A stretch of DNA of 64,000 nucleotides from Yeosuana aromativorans (GCF_014646655.1 NZ_BMNR01000001.1:562111-626110), one strand, 5' to 3'; counted from the stretch's first letter, positions 25,588 to 37,083 are shown. Numbers and translations: made by a program. Notes: generated by a model not told the origin, from the letters alone.

Positions 25588-26766
25588 ATGAAACATATTT
25601 TATCAATTATAACCCTAGCATTGGTTCTTTCCTCTTGTGGTGGAGAGAAAAGACAATCTGTAGAAGATGTTATCGCAACCAATAACATTGAAAAAATCAG
25701 ACAAAAGAAATCGCAATTAGACGAGCAACAACAGGTTCTTAGTGCAGAATTGAAGCAGTTGGAAGCAAAAATAAAGGAATTGGATCCGTTGGAAAAAATA
25801 CCTTTAGTGACCACGGTTCATATTAAAGAATCTATGTTTACCCATTATATCGAATTGCAAGGTAGCGTGAGCACCAAGCAAAACCTGGTTATCTATCCAG
25901 AATTTTCCGGTGTTTTAACTAAAGTCTATGTAACCGAAGGACAAAAAGTTAACAAAGGGCAGCTATTGGCTAAAATTGATGATGGCGGTTTAAGCCAACA
26001 ATTGGTACAATTACAAATTCAAGCTGATTTGGCCAAAACAACCTTTGAACGCCAAGAACGTTTGTGGAACCAAAAAATAGGTAGCGAAATTCAATACCTT
26101 CAAGCCAAATCGTCTTATGAAGCACAGTCTAGAGCTGTTGACCAATTACAACAGCAAATAGAAAAAACCAATGTTAGAGCGCCCTTTTCAGGCACTATAG
26201 ATGATGTTATTACGGATCAAGGTAGTGTAGTAGCTCCAGGGCAATCGCCGTTATTTAGAATTGTGAACCTTAACAATATGTATATTGAAACCGATGTGCC
26301 AGAACGTTATATTTCAACTGTAACCAAAGGAAAAGACGTCTTGGTTGAATTCCCCATTCTTGGAACCTCATTGGATTCAAAAGTGCGCCAAGCAGGTAAC
26401 TTTATCAATCCAGCTAACAGGACTTTTAAAGTTGAGGTTGAAGTTCCCAATTCGGACAATCAAATAAAACCCAACCTAACAGCCAAACTTAAAATCAATG
26501 ATTACACAAATAACAAGGCTATTTTGATTCCGCAAAGTATCATTTCAGAAAATGCTGAAGGCGATCAATATGTTTATACCGTAACCAATAAATCCGACCA
26601 AACAGCCAATGCTAAACAAGTCATTGTGAAAACCGGAAAAACACAAGGCGATTACATTGAAATACTGTCTGGTTTGGAAGACGGAAGCGAAATTATTGAG
26701 GAAGGTGCAAGAAGTGTTGAAGATGGACAGGAAATAAAAATCCTTTCTGTTGAGGACAAACAATAG
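25588..26766 (+). CDS. RND efflux periplasmic adaptor lipoprotein
   Basis: A 392-residue membrane fusion protein with lipobox SSC (near residue 17) and a coiled-coil segment (about 30-70). The barrel-sandwich halves surround a second hairpin (LVIYPEFSGVLTKVYVTEGQ and RAPFSGTIDDVITDQGSVV), followed by the beta-barrel and membrane-proximal domains. It bridges the RND pump and the TolC-like duct. The extra coiled coil between lipobox and first half is unusual but seen in some Bacteroidetes adaptors. Confidence 0.92.
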   Translation: MKHILSIITLALVLSSCGGEKRQSVEDVIATNNIEKIRQKKSQLDEQQQVLSAELKQLEAKIKELDPLEKIPLVTTVHIKESMFTHYIELQGSVSTKQNLVIYPEFSGVLTKVYVTEGQKVNKGQLLAKIDDGGLSQQLVQLQIQADLAKTTFERQERLWNQKIGSEIQYLQAKSSYEAQSRAVDQLQQQIEKTNVRAPFSGTIDDVITDQGSVVAPGQSPLFRIVNLNNMYIETDVPERYISTVTKGKDVLVEFPILGTSLDSKVRQAGNFINPANRTFKVEVEVPNSDNQIKPNLTAKLKINDYTNNKAILIPQSIISENAEGDQYVYTVTNKSDQTANAKQVIVKTGKTQGDYIEILSGLEDGSEIIEEGARSVEDGQEIKILSVEDKQ

Positions 26767-26789
26767 TTCAACCAACTAAACTTTAAAAC

Positions 26790-29700
26790 ATGACAAAAAA
26801 GAAAAAAGATATACATAAAGAGTTTGCGTTTTCTTCTTGGGCTATCAACAACAAAACAACCATGTATGTGTTAATGGCCTTGATACTCCTCTTGGGAGCT
26901 GGTGCCTATTATAGCATGCCCAGGGAAAGTTTCCCAGAAGTCAAGGAAACAAAAATCTACATCAGTTCCATTTACCCCGGTAATACCGCAGAAGACATTG
27001 AAAAACTGATTACAGACCCTATTGAAGATAAGCTAAAAACGGTGAGCAACGTTGTTGAAATCACCTCAACATCACAAGAGGATTATTCTATTGTTGTTGT
27101 TGAATTTGATGAAAACATCTCTGTTGAAGCAGCCAAACAAAAGGTAAAAGACGAGGTAGATTCTGAAACTTCTGGAGAAGATTGGCCTACTTTTAATGGT
27201 GCCAAAGTAGAGCCCAATGTGTTTGATTTAAGCCTTTCGGAAGAAATGCCTATTCTAAACATTAATATTTCCGGGAATTACCCAGTTGATAAACTCAAAG
27301 AATTTGGCGAATATCTTGAAGATGAAATAGAAAGTCTGCCACAAATCAAACAAGTAGATATCCGTGGCGCCCAAGAAAAAGAAGTTGAAGTAGCTGTTGA
27401 TATTTACAAAATGATGGCTGCCCAAGTTAGTTTTAATGATATCATCAATACCATAAATGGTGAAAACATGACCATGTCTGCCGGTAACTTAATTACCAGC
27501 GGTCAACGGCGTACTATCAGGATTATTGGTGAGATAGACAAGCCAAGTGATTTAGAGAACTTTGTTGTAAAATCGGAACACAACAACCCCATTTATTTAA
27601 AAGATATTGCCACAGTGACCTTTAAGGACGAGGACAAAACAACCTATGCCAGAGAGTTTGGACACCCAGTGGTCATGCTTGATGTTAAAAAGCGTGCTGG
27701 AAAAAACATGGTAGAAGCTGCCGAACAAATACAAACAATTGTTGATAAAGCTAAAGCCAATGTATTTCCCCCAGATTTAAAAGTTACCATTGCCAATGAC
27801 CAATCCTCAAAAACCATTGGTCAAGTAGATGACTTGGTAAACAATATCTTTTTTGGGATCATTCTGGTCGTAACGGTATTAATGTTCTTCTTAGGATTTA
27901 AAAATGCCTTGTTCGTTGGTTTTGCCATTCCTATGTCCATGTTTATGTCGCTTATGATATTGAATATGTTAGGATACACCATGAACACCATGATTTTATT
28001 TGGATTGATTATGGGTCTGGGTATGCTTGTTGACAACGGAATTGTGGTGGTTGAAAATGTTTATCGTTTAATGAGTGAGGAAGGTTTAAGCAGAATTGAA
28101 GCTGCCAAAAAAGGTATTGGTGAAATCGCTTTTCCTATTATTATTTCAACAGCAACTACCGTTGCAGCTTTCATTCCGTTAGGCATGTGGCCCGGTATGA
28201 TGGGAGAATTCATGATTTATTTTCCAATAACCCTATCCGTTGTGTTGGGCTCCTCATTATTTGTTGCCATTTTCTTCAATTCGGTTATGGTGTCTCAATT
28301 CATGACCACTGAAGATAAAAACCTGCCTTTAAAACAGATCATCAAAATATCCGCTACAATAGCTGTTATTGGTATTCTTGTGTTTATTTTTGGAGGCCCT
28401 TACCGAGGATTGGGAACCTTAATGGTAATTACCTCAATCTTGTTATGGGTTTACAGACTGTTCCTTAGAAAATGGTCCAATCATTTTCAAAATGATATTT
28501 TACCACGCTATGAGCGTTTGTACGAACGAACCTTAAGAGCAGCCTTAAAAAACAAAAGGCCTATTTTTATAAGTTTAGGAACATTACTGCTGCTCATCAT
28601 AGCGTTTGCAGGGTTTGGTGCTTCCTTGGCCAACCAACGTACCAAAGTGGAGTTTTTCCCTGATAACACACCGAACCAGATTATTGTGTACATAGAATAT
28701 CCTGAAGGGACCGACATTAAAAAAACCAATACCATCACAAAGGATATTGAGCAACGCGTTTATAAAATCATCAACGACCCCATGTATATGGATGGTGATT
28801 ATAATTTTATGACAGAAAGTGCGGTTTCACAAGTTGGTGAAGGTGCAGGAAATCCACAGACAGACGCCGGTTCAGCGGCTGAAATGCCACATCGAGGCAA
28901 AATCACGGCTACCATGCGCGAGTTCAAATTTAGAAGAGGTGCTGATAGTAAAGTCCTTCTTAAAAAAGTACAGGAAGCTCTTAAAGATGTGTATCCGGGT
29001 GTTGCCATTTCTGTTGAAAAAGATGCCGTGGGGCCGCCAGCAGGTTATCCCATAAACATTGAATTGGAAGGTGATGATTATGCTGAGTTGATCAATACCG
29101 CTGAAAAAATGAAAAACTTCATCAACACCAAAAATATTCAGGGTATTGATGAACTTAAAATTGACGTGAACAAATCAAAACCTGCGATGCAAGTTCATGT
29201 AGATAGAAAAAAAGCAGGTGAACTGGGTATTTCCTCAGGGCAAGTTGGCCAACAACTTAGAAATTCCATTTTTGGTGCCAAAGCAGGTATCTATAAAGAA
29301 GGCGGAGATGATTATGACATCTATGTAAGGTTTAATGAAGAAAACCGGTATAACACCAGTGCGCTTTTTAACCAGAAAATAACCTTTAGGGATATGGCCA
29401 CCGGACAGATAAAGGAAATTCCTGTATCAGCCGTTGCCAAACAAAACAATACTTCGGGTTTTAGTGCTATTAAGCACAGGGATACCAAACGTGTAGTGAC
29501 CTTGTATTCTGCATTATCACCTGGATTCATTGATGCATCGGCCATTGTATCTCAAATTCAACATGAAATGCAAACTTTTTCTGAAAAACCTGATGGTGTA
29601 AAAATTGATTACACCGGTCAAATAGAAGAACAACAAAAACAACAAGATTTTCTAAATGGTGCGTTTTTAACCGGATTGGCTTTGATTTTCTTTATTTTGA

Positions 29701-30284
29701 TATTCCAATTCAACTCGGTTTCCAAACCAGGCATTATTATGATGGCCGTGTTCTTAAGCTTGATTGGCGTATTTGGCGGTATGGTTATTACAGGAAGTTC
29801 CTTTGTTATCATGATGACCATGATGGGAATCATATCGCTTGCCGGTATTGTGGTTAATAATGGTGTGGTACTTCTGGATTATACCCAGTTATTAATTGAC
29901 AGAAAAAAGATTATACACAATCTGGAACCAGAACAATACATCAACAAAGAAGAACTTTTGGAAGTTATTGTTAAAGCTGGTAAGGCACGTTTACGTCCTG
30001 TTTTATTAACGGCTATTACAACTATTTTGGGGCTTATCCCATTAGCTACAGGACTCAACATTAATTTCTTTAGCTTCTTTAGCGATTTTGATGCCAATAT
30101 TTATTTTGGTGGCGATAACGTGATTTTCTGGGGACCATTGGCATGGACTGTTATTTACGGATTGTTTGTGGCTACCTTTTTAACACTTATAGTCGTTCCT
30201 ATTTTATTTTATCTGGTAACCAGATTTAAAATGTGGCTCTACAAAGATAGAGTGGCCGATTATGAAAAGCTTATCACCGAATAA
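26790..30284 (+). CDS. RND-family efflux transporter, inner membrane pump
   Basis: A 1164-residue AcrB-type protein, longer than the usual 1030-1060. It has twelve membrane helices in two sets, with two large periplasmic loops. GLGMLVDNGIVVVENVYR in the fourth-helix region contains the proton-relay acidic residue. GIISLAGIVVNNGVVLLDY in the second half and LRPVLLTAITTILGLIPLA are typical RND signatures. It exports drugs, dyes or metabolites by proton antiport. It ends the TetR-TolC-adaptor-pump operon and is followed by a strong terminator. Confidence 0.94.
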   Translation: MTKKKKDIHKEFAFSSWAINNKTTMYVLMALILLLGAGAYYSMPRESFPEVKETKIYISSIYPGNTAEDIEKLITDPIEDKLKTVSNVVEITSTSQEDYSIVVVEFDENISVEAAKQKVKDEVDSETSGEDWPTFNGAKVEPNVFDLSLSEEMPILNINISGNYPVDKLKEFGEYLEDEIESLPQIKQVDIRGAQEKEVEVAVDIYKMMAAQVSFNDIINTINGENMTMSAGNLITSGQRRTIRIIGEIDKPSDLENFVVKSEHNNPIYLKDIATVTFKDEDKTTYAREFGHPVVMLDVKKRAGKNMVEAAEQIQTIVDKAKANVFPPDLKVTIANDQSSKTIGQVDDLVNNIFFGIILVVTVLMFFLGFKNALFVGFAIPMSMFMSLMILNMLGYTMNTMILFGLIMGLGMLVDNGIVVVENVYRLMSEEGLSRIEAAKKGIGEIAFPIIISTATTVAAFIPLGMWPGMMGEFMIYFPITLSVVLGSSLFVAIFFNSVMVSQFMTTEDKNLPLKQIIKISATIAVIGILVFIFGGPYRGLGTLMVITSILLWVYRLFLRKWSNHFQNDILPRYERLYERTLRAALKNKRPIFISLGTLLLLIIAFAGFGASLANQRTKVEFFPDNTPNQIIVYIEYPEGTDIKKTNTITKDIEQRVYKIINDPMYMDGDYNFMTESAVSQVGEGAGNPQTDAGSAAEMPHRGKITATMREFKFRRGADSKVLLKKVQEALKDVYPGVAISVEKDAVGPPAGYPINIELEGDDYAELINTAEKMKNFINTKNIQGIDELKIDVNKSKPAMQVHVDRKKAGELGISSGQVGQQLRNSIFGAKAGIYKEGGDDYDIYVRFNEENRYNTSALFNQKITFRDMATGQIKEIPVSAVAKQNNTSGFSAIKHRDTKRVVTLYSALSPGFIDASAIVSQIQHEMQTFSEKPDGVKIDYTGQIEEQQKQQDFLNGAFLTGLALIFFILIFQFNSVSKPGIIMMAVFLSLIGVFGGMVITGSSFVIMMTMMGIISLAGIVVNNGVVLLDYTQLLIDRKKIIHNLEPEQYINKEELLEVIVKAGKARLRPVLLTAITTILGLIPLATGLNINFFSFFSDFDANIYFGGDNVIFWGPLAWTVIYGLFVATFLTLIVVPILFYLVTRFKMWLYKDRVADYEKLITE

Positions 30285-30291
30285 AGCCCAT

Positions 30292-30326
30292 AAAAAAATC
30301 CTCAACGTGTGTTGAGGATTTTTTTT
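30292..30326. terminator. Bidirectional terminator after the RND pump gene
   Basis: A perfect hairpin with stem AAATCCTCAAC/GTTGAGGATTT, loop GTGT, with A-run and T-run on either side. It lies between convergent genes (RND pump and TonB receptor) and probably serves both. Confidence 0.9.
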
Positions 30327-30341
30327 AATAATGAATATTAT

Positions 30342-33221
30342 CTATTTAAGGTCAAAAGTTAACCTAGCAAAAAGAAAACGTCCGCCTATACCAAATTGTT
30401 GGGATCGTCTTGACCAGTCAAAACGACCATCGCTACGGTTTCCGTATTGAGGATCGGCTCTATCTGGATAAATATCAAATAAGTTATTGGCACCAATGGT
30501 AATGGTTGTGCTTTCAGCTATTTGATAACCAAATGACAAATCGGTTACCAATTTAGATCCAAACACCTGTTGGTTTGCAACAACTGTTGTAGCTTCTGTA
30601 ACTTCACCAAACCATACATTTCTTAAAAAGATATTAAACTTATTGGTTGTATAATTATTGGTTAAGTTGATTTTTGCACGTGGCACGGCTTTTTCCAAAT
30701 AAATACGGCTATCCTCAGGGAAATAGGTTCCAACTTGATTGGCATTTATTAATACTTGTGATGCATGGATACCTCCTACTTGTTTGGTTTTTGAAAAAGT
30801 TCCTGATAAATCACTTTTCAATTTTGCAGCAGTTCCTATTCTGGCATCATGTGAAATCACAATATCCAATCCTCTAGATTCTGTGTCAATGGCATTGGCA
30901 AAAAAGGATGCTGCCGAGGCATTGGCTTGAGACAATAATTTATCTAATTCTGTACCAGTTCCTGGCCCTTTAAATTGGCCTGTATAAACCACTCTATTAT
31001 CAATGCCTATCCAATAACCATCTACCGTAAAGGTTAGGTGCGCATCTGGTAATTTAGAAGTAAATCCTAAACTAACACTTCTTGAAGTCTCTTGTTTTAA
31101 TTGCGGAATACCTAATAATTTGGCAGCCTTACTATCATTGGAGAAGGTTCCAACTTCTTGTGGATTTCCTTGGTTGTCAAAAATAGTAGACGTTGAATTA
31201 AAATTTAATTGGTGTAATGATGGAGCTCTAAAACCAGTATTGAATGCAGCTCTAATATTCGTGTTGTCACTGACTTTTAATCGTGTAGCTATTTTTCCAT
31301 TAAGAGTCGATCCAAAATCAGAATAATCTTCATAACGTAAAGCGCCGCTTAATAGGAAACTGTCAGTAATGTCTGCTTCTATATCAAAATAGCCAGCAAC
31401 ACTGCTTCGTCCTCTTGATAGTTCATTGGCTGGACTAAAACCAGGGAACACTTGTGAGCCGCCAGGTCTTGAAGCCCCAAAGAAATCCTTTGCTGGCACT
31501 TGCGAAGCCAATGTAATAACCTGACCATCTGCTGTATATTGTGCATATGAAGGTTGCTCTCCTGCCACAATCTCATAATTTTCCAAACGGTATTCAGCGC
31601 CAAAAGCCACGTTTAAGCCAGACATGATATCATCATAAAACTTACTAACGTCTAAATTGGTGGTGTTTTGAGCAAATGAAAATCCACCAGCATCAAAAAA
31701 TGTTGGAGATGCTTTTTGCATAGATGCGTTGTAAGTATTACCAATGGTATATAAAAAGGAGTTTTTTCCGTAAGTGTTACTAAAATCAACATCCCAGTCA
31801 TTTATTTTGCCTCGTATTCCAACGGCTATTGACTTATCAGTGATAGTTGAATTAATTTCCGGTAAAAATCCGTTTATGTAAGCAGGCGTATAGGTTCTAC
31901 TTTGATTTGGCAATCTATAAAATCCTGCAGAATTACCCGTTCTAGAACTTAAACCAGCAAAAGAGTACAACTCAGTTCCGTTATCATCCAAAGGCAATGA
32001 AAAATTTGCAAAGAACCGACCACCACGCAGTGCCGATTGACCAACACGCATGTTAAAATCACTTCTTGTCAATCCTCTAGCGGCCAACTCTGCAGCTGTG
32101 TTATCTGCTGATAAAATGGGTTGTAAGTCCGCTTTTGTTGAAGCTCCATTTAATACAATACCAGCTTGATTGGCATATTGGATAACATCATTTACATCAT
32201 CATCCAATAATTTTGATAAATCATAGCCGTCATTATTGGCAAAACGCTCTACTGTATTATATAAATTAAAGACGGTTCCTTCCCACTCTTTCATCCTACT
32301 GTAATCTTGTCTGACATCAAAATCTCCTGTAAAGTTGATAAAACCACCTTTATCTCCAAGATCTAAACCATAATTGGCACTCACATTAGTGGTCTCTCCA
32401 TCAACGCCACCCGTTTGGTCATTGGCATTTTTTGTAAAATTAGCTCCAGTGGTGACATTCAAATTAAGTTCATTGGTACTTTGTTTAAGTACAATGTTGA
32501 TAACGCCGGCAATGGCATCAGAACCATATTGTGCCGCTGCACCATCACGTAATACTTCAATACGTTGTATGGAAGCTGCAGGAATTGCGTTTAAATCGGT
32601 TCCAACACTACCGCGCCCAAAGGTTCCATTTACATTGATTAAAGACGAGTTATGCCTTCTTTTTCCATTAATCAAAACCAAAACTTGATCGGGCCCTAAT
32701 CCTCTCAACGAAGCGGGATCAACATGGTCAGTTCCATCAGATATGGTTTGGGTATTGGACGTAAATGAAGGTGCTACATAATTTAAAATTTGATTCAAAT
32801 TTACCTGTGGTCCTGCAGTAACCAACTCTGATACATCAATAACATCAACTGGTACCGCTGTGTCTGTTGCTGAACGATTTGGATTTCTGGTACCAATAAG
32901 CATCACCTCATCAAGTGCAACACCTTCTGTAAGAGCTACCATGATTTTCTGAGCAGATGTTACTTGTATCTCTTTGGTATCATAACCAAGAGATGATATT
33001 ACTACTGTAGCGGGGAAACTAGCTACATCTAAGGTAAAATTACCGTCAAAATCAGTAATGGTACCTGTAGTGGTCCCTTTAATGATAACATTAGCACCAG
33101 GAATCGGGTTTTTAGTGCTAGTCTCGGTTACAGTTCCTGTAATAGTCCCTTGAGCCATCATGGCTAGAGGGAAAAACAGCAATGCAATCAAATAAAAGTT
33201 GAAATGTAAAGCTTTTTTCAT
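30342..33221 (-). CDS. TonB-dependent receptor
   Basis: A 959-residue outer membrane protein with signal peptide (cleaved near LAMMAQG) and an N-terminal carboxypeptidase-regulatory-like domain (about 25-110). A TonB plug (DTAVPVDVIDVSEL; RDGAAAQYGSDAIAGVINI) and a 22-strand barrel follow. No SusD-like partner is adjacent, so it is more likely a siderophore, vitamin or metal-complex receptor than a glycan system. The substrate cannot be predicted by eye. The promoter region towards 33494 is shared with the divergent aspS. Confidence 0.9.
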   Translation of the reverse strand: MKKALHFNFYLIALLFFPLAMMAQGTITGTVTETSTKNPIPGANVIIKGTTTGTITDFDGNFTLDVASFPATVVISSLGYDTKEIQVTSAQKIMVALTEGVALDEVMLIGTRNPNRSATDTAVPVDVIDVSELVTAGPQVNLNQILNYVAPSFTSNTQTISDGTDHVDPASLRGLGPDQVLVLINGKRRHNSSLINVNGTFGRGSVGTDLNAIPAASIQRIEVLRDGAAAQYGSDAIAGVINIVLKQSTNELNLNVTTGANFTKNANDQTGGVDGETTNVSANYGLDLGDKGGFINFTGDFDVRQDYSRMKEWEGTVFNLYNTVERFANNDGYDLSKLLDDDVNDVIQYANQAGIVLNGASTKADLQPILSADNTAAELAARGLTRSDFNMRVGQSALRGGRFFANFSLPLDDNGTELYSFAGLSSRTGNSAGFYRLPNQSRTYTPAYINGFLPEINSTITDKSIAVGIRGKINDWDVDFSNTYGKNSFLYTIGNTYNASMQKASPTFFDAGGFSFAQNTTNLDVSKFYDDIMSGLNVAFGAEYRLENYEIVAGEQPSYAQYTADGQVITLASQVPAKDFFGASRPGGSQVFPGFSPANELSRGRSSVAGYFDIEADITDSFLLSGALRYEDYSDFGSTLNGKIATRLKVSDNTNIRAAFNTGFRAPSLHQLNFNSTSTIFDNQGNPQEVGTFSNDSKAAKLLGIPQLKQETSRSVSLGFTSKLPDAHLTFTVDGYWIGIDNRVVYTGQFKGPGTGTELDKLLSQANASAASFFANAIDTESRGLDIVISHDARIGTAAKLKSDLSGTFSKTKQVGGIHASQVLINANQVGTYFPEDSRIYLEKAVPRAKINLTNNYTTNKFNIFLRNVWFGEVTEATTVVANQQVFGSKLVTDLSFGYQIAESTTITIGANNLFDIYPDRADPQYGNRSDGRFDWSRRSQQFGIGGRFLFARLTFDLK

Positions 33222-33429
33222 AAGATAATTGTTTAAGTTAGTCTTTATTATTAATTTAAATAATTCAAGTAAATTACAAAAATTTTAATAAATCAACAAT
33301 CTTGTATTTTATAATTTGAAAAAAAAACAAACTTTTAGTGTTATTTATTAGAAACAATATAATTGCATATTTGTCGTGGTGATTGATAATTTAAACCCCA
33401 AATCATAGCTTTTTAATAAGATATCTTCC

Positions 33430-33437
33430 TAAATTTG
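33430..33437 (+). promoter_or_regulatory. -7 box upstream of aspS
   Basis: TAAATTTG matches the Bacteroidetes -7 consensus TAnnTTTG and lies 57 bases before the aspS start. No exact TTTG occurs at the -33 position. The rest of the 272-base gap to the TonB receptor shows only AT-rich DNA. Confidence 0.5.
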
Positions 33438-33494
33438 CACCCTGTTTAATACGTATTGAGTTTTAAGCATTTAAGCGTTTTTAATTTTTAACTT

Positions 33495-35249
33495 ATGTAT
33501 CGAAGTCATACTTGCGGTGAATTAAATGCATCGTATATTAATAAAGAAGTCGTGTTGGCCGGGTGGGTCCAAAAATCACGTGATAAAGGGTTTATGATTT
33601 GGGTAGACCTTCGGGATCGCTATGGTATTACCCAGCTTATCTTTGATGAAGAACGCACATCAAAAGCCATTTTTCAGGAAGCAAAACTTTTGGGGCGCGA
33701 ATTTGTCATTCAGGTAACAGGGAAAGTCATTGAGCGTACTTCAAAAAATCCCAATATTCCAACGGGTGACATTGAAATTTTAGTGTCTAAATTAACCATT
33801 TTGAATAAAGCACAACTTCCGCCGTTTACCATTGAAGACCAAACCGATGGTGGTGAAGAGTTGCGCATGAAATTCCGCTATCTGGATATTCGCCGTAATC
33901 CTGTAAAAAACAGTTTGATCTTTAGACATAAAGTGGCGCAAGCTGTTAGAAATTATTTATCAAAAGAAGGCTTTATAGAAGTTGAAACGCCCTATTTAAT
34001 AAAATCAACGCCTGAAGGTGCCCGTGATTTTGTGGTACCATCACGAATGAATGCGGGCCAGTTTTACGCCTTGCCACAATCGCCACAAACCTTTAAGCAA
34101 TTGCTCATGGTTGGCGGCATGGACAAATACTTTCAAATAGTAAAATGTTTTAGGGATGAAGATTTACGCGCTGACAGACAACCTGAGTTTACACAGATAG
34201 ACTGTGAAATGGCCTTTGTAGAGCAAGAAGATATCTTAAATGCCTTTGAAGGTTTGACACGTCATTTACTTAAAGAAATTAATGGTGTTGAAGTAGATAA
34301 ATTTCCAAGAATGCTGTATGATGATGCCATGCGTTTATACGGAAACGATAAACCGGATATCCGTTTTGGGATGCAGTTTGGAGAATTAAATGCCGTAGCA
34401 CAACACAAAGATTTTGGAGTTTTCAATACTGCCGAATTGGTGGTTGGTATTGCTGTCCCTGGCGGCAATAGTTTTACCAGAAAAGAGATTGACCAATTAA
34501 TTGATTGGGTAAAACGTCCACAGATAGGTGCACTGGGAATGGTGTATTGCCGTTGCAATGAGGATGGAACCTTTAAATCATCCGTTGATAAATTTTACGA
34601 TGAGACCGATTTGGCCAAATGGGCTGAGATTACTGGAGCAAAACCAGGCGATTTAATTTGTGTGCTTTCTGGTGAAACCAATAAAGTGAGAACCCAACTA
34701 AGTGCCTTAAGAATGGAACTGGCAACGCGATTAGGATTACGCAAGCCTAATGAGTTTGCGCCATTATGGGTGATTGATTTCCCATTATTGGAATGGGATG
34801 AAGAGACCAATCGTTATCACGCCATGCACCATCCGTTTACCTCACCAAAACCCGGCCAATTGGAATTACTGGCAACCAATCCAGGTGCCGTTAAAGCCAA
34901 TGCCTATGATCTGGTATTGAATGGCAATGAAATAGGTGGTGGTTCTATTAGGATTCACGACAAAAAAACGCAATCACTCATGTTTGATTATTTAGGTTTT
35001 ACTCCTGAGGAAGCAAAAGCCCAATTTGGGTTTTTAATGGATGCCTTTCAATATGGCGCGCCTCCACATGGTGGCATCGCATTTGGATTGGACCGATTGG
35101 TAGCCATTTTAGCCGGTCAGGAAATCATTCGTGATTTTATAGCGTTCCCAAAAAACAACGCGGGTCGCGATGTCATGATAGATGCTCCTGCCCCATTAGA
35201 TGATAAACAACTTGAAGAACTGAGTTTGAAACTTAACATTAAATCATAA
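33495..35249 (+). CDS. aspS: Aspartyl-tRNA synthetase
   Basis: A 584-residue class IIb synthetase. An N-terminal anticodon-binding OB fold (1-110; [20 protein letters not shown]) is followed by the catalytic domain with motif 2 ([18 protein letters not shown]), the bacterial GAD insertion (about 290-410) and motif 3 ([12 protein letters not shown]). The length is normal for a bacterial AspRS with the GAD domain. It charges tRNA-Asp. A terminator follows immediately, so it appears to be monocistronic. Confidence 0.97.
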   Translation: MYRSHTCGELNASYINKEVVLAGWVQKSRDKGFMIWVDLRDRYGITQLIFDEERTSKAIFQEAKLLGREFVIQVTGKVIERTSKNPNIPTGDIEILVSKLTILNKAQLPPFTIEDQTDGGEELRMKFRYLDIRRNPVKNSLIFRHKVAQAVRNYLSKEGFIEVETPYLIKSTPEGARDFVVPSRMNAGQFYALPQSPQTFKQLLMVGGMDKYFQIVKCFRDEDLRADRQPEFTQIDCEMAFVEQEDILNAFEGLTRHLLKEINGVEVDKFPRMLYDDAMRLYGNDKPDIRFGMQFGELNAVAQHKDFGVFNTAELVVGIAVPGGNSFTRKEIDQLIDWVKRPQIGALGMVYCRCNEDGTFKSSVDKFYDETDLAKWAEITGAKPGDLICVLSGETNKVRTQLSALRMELATRLGLRKPNEFAPLWVIDFPLLEWDEETNRYHAMHHPFTSPKPGQLELLATNPGAVKANAYDLVLNGNEIGGGSIRIHDKKTQSLMFDYLGFTPEEAKAQFGFLMDAFQYGAPPHGGIAFGLDRLVAILAGQEIIRDFIAFPKNNAGRDVMIDAPAPLDDKQLEELSLKLNIKS

Positions 35250-35255
35250 AAACCC

Positions 35256-35280
35256 AATCCTGCTACAGCAGGATTTTTTT
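35256..35280 (+). terminator. Rho-independent terminator after aspS
   Basis: Hairpin AATCCTGC-TACA-GCAGGATT followed by a run of T residues, starting seven bases after the aspS stop. Confidence 0.85.
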
Positions 35281-35295
35281 AATAGGTTTAATATC

Positions 35296-37083
35296 ATGCC
35301 AAAACAAACAATTTTAAAACAAATACTTGTCTGGAGAGCTAAGCATATTTCCCACAAGCAATTTGTGAATATTCTTAGTGTGTTTATTGGCTTTATTGCT
35401 GGTATCAGTGCTGTTGCTTTAAAAAATATAACACATTTTATACAGCATTTGTTAGAAGGCAAAGTTATCAAGTCATACCACAGTGCCTTTTATTTTGTGT
35501 TTCCTATCATTGGGCTTACACTGGTATATTTCACCATGAAATACATCATAAGGCATAAGGCAGGCCATGGTATTCCGTCAACCCTTTTGGCCATTTCAAA
35601 ACACAAAGGCATCATTAAACGCTATCAAATGTATGGTTCTATACTTATGGCGCCTTTAACCGTAGGCTTTGGTGGTTCGGTTGGGTTAGAAGGCCCAGCA
35701 GTAGCAACAGGGTCTGCCCTAGGTTCAAACATTGCGCGCATGTTTCACATGAACCAAACAACCAGAAATTTGTTGATTGGGTGTGCAGCAGCAGGTGCCA
35801 TGTCATCTATCTTACAAGCTCCCATTGCCGGAATTGTTTTTGCCATTGAGGTGTTTAGTTTGGACCTAACAATAGCCTCCATGCTACCACTTTTGTTGTC
35901 ATCACTTTCGGCCGTTCTTATCTCCTATTATTTCTTTGGTGATGACATATTGCTACCTTTTAAATCGGTTGATAAGTTTGTCATTTCAGACACCCCATTT
36001 TATATTCTTCTAGCGGTTGTTGCTTGCTTTGTTTCTATTTATTTCACAAAAGTTTACGAATGGTTCCATACTTTTTTCCGTAAACTGAATTCACCCATCA
36101 AAAGCTTAATCATAGGTGGTATCCTTTTGGGAGTATTAATATATTTTATTCCACCGCTTTACGGTGAAGGTTATGAGGTTATCAACAACCTTATTGCCGG
36201 TAATACTCAAATCGCATTGGAAAATAATTTTTTCCAAATGGACACCAGCAATATTTGGGTGGCCATCATACTACTTGTGGGCTTAGTGCTTTTTAAAATC
36301 ATTGCCAGTAGTCTAACATTTGCTGCAGGAGGTGATGGTGGCATCTTTGCGCCTACGCTTTTTATGGGCAGTATTATGGGCAACTCCATTGCCAAAATAA
36401 TCAACCACTGTGGCTTATTCAGTACTCCCGTTTCAGAAAGTAATTTTACCCTAGTGGGGATGGCAGGACTCATGGCCGGTGTACTTCACGCCCCGTTAAC
36501 AGCCATTTTCTTGATTGCAGAACTCACCGGTGGTTATGAACTTTTTTTTCCGTTGATGCTTACTTCAACCCTGTCTTTTGGACTCACAAAATACTTTATA
36601 CCACATTCCGTTTACAATATGGAACTGGGTAGAAAAGGAGAATTAATAACACATGATAAAGACCATGCCGTACTGACCTTAATGGACACCAGTAAGGTTA
36701 TAGAAACCAATTTTGTAACCATAACGTCCAACATGAACTTGGGAGAAATAGTCAATACGGCCATTATAAAATCCAATAGAAATATTTTTCCTGTCATTAA
36801 TGCCAATACCAAAAAATTGGTGGGCATTATTCTTCTGGATGATTTAAGATCCATAATGTTTGACACCGATTTATATACCGAAATACGAGCTAGCGACGTC
36901 ATGCAACCGGCACCTGCAATCATTGATATAGAAAACGATAAAATGACCGACATTATGAAGAAATTCCAAGATAGCAGCGCCTGGAACTTGCCCGTTGTGA
37001 AAGAAGGTGTCTACGTTGGATTTATTTCCAAATCCAAACTATTAACCGCTTACAGAAGACAATTGATCAATTTTACCAAATAA
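35296..37083 (+). CDS. ClC-family chloride channel/antiporter with CBS domains (copy 1)
   Basis: A 595-residue protein with the ClC membrane domain (about 20-430) and a C-terminal pair of CBS domains (about 460-590). GFGGSVGLEGP contains the gating glutamate (Glu132), which is typical of H+/Cl- antiporters. Its first 45 residues, ion-binding motifs and CBS domains are highly similar to the next gene, indicating tandem duplication. The CBS pair may sense nucleotides. Cl- or F- transport specificity is not determined. Confidence 0.92.
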   Translation: MPKQTILKQILVWRAKHISHKQFVNILSVFIGFIAGISAVALKNITHFIQHLLEGKVIKSYHSAFYFVFPIIGLTLVYFTMKYIIRHKAGHGIPSTLLAISKHKGIIKRYQMYGSILMAPLTVGFGGSVGLEGPAVATGSALGSNIARMFHMNQTTRNLLIGCAAAGAMSSILQAPIAGIVFAIEVFSLDLTIASMLPLLLSSLSAVLISYYFFGDDILLPFKSVDKFVISDTPFYILLAVVACFVSIYFTKVYEWFHTFFRKLNSPIKSLIIGGILLGVLIYFIPPLYGEGYEVINNLIAGNTQIALENNFFQMDTSNIWVAIILLVGLVLFKIIASSLTFAAGGDGGIFAPTLFMGSIMGNSIAKIINHCGLFSTPVSESNFTLVGMAGLMAGVLHAPLTAIFLIAELTGGYELFFPLMLTSTLSFGLTKYFIPHSVYNMELGRKGELITHDKDHAVLTLMDTSKVIETNFVTITSNMNLGEIVNTAIIKSNRNIFPVINANTKKLVGIILLDDLRSIMFDTDLYTEIRASDVMQPAPAIIDIENDKMTDIMKKFQDSSAWNLPVVKEGVYVGFISKSKLLTAYRRQLINFTK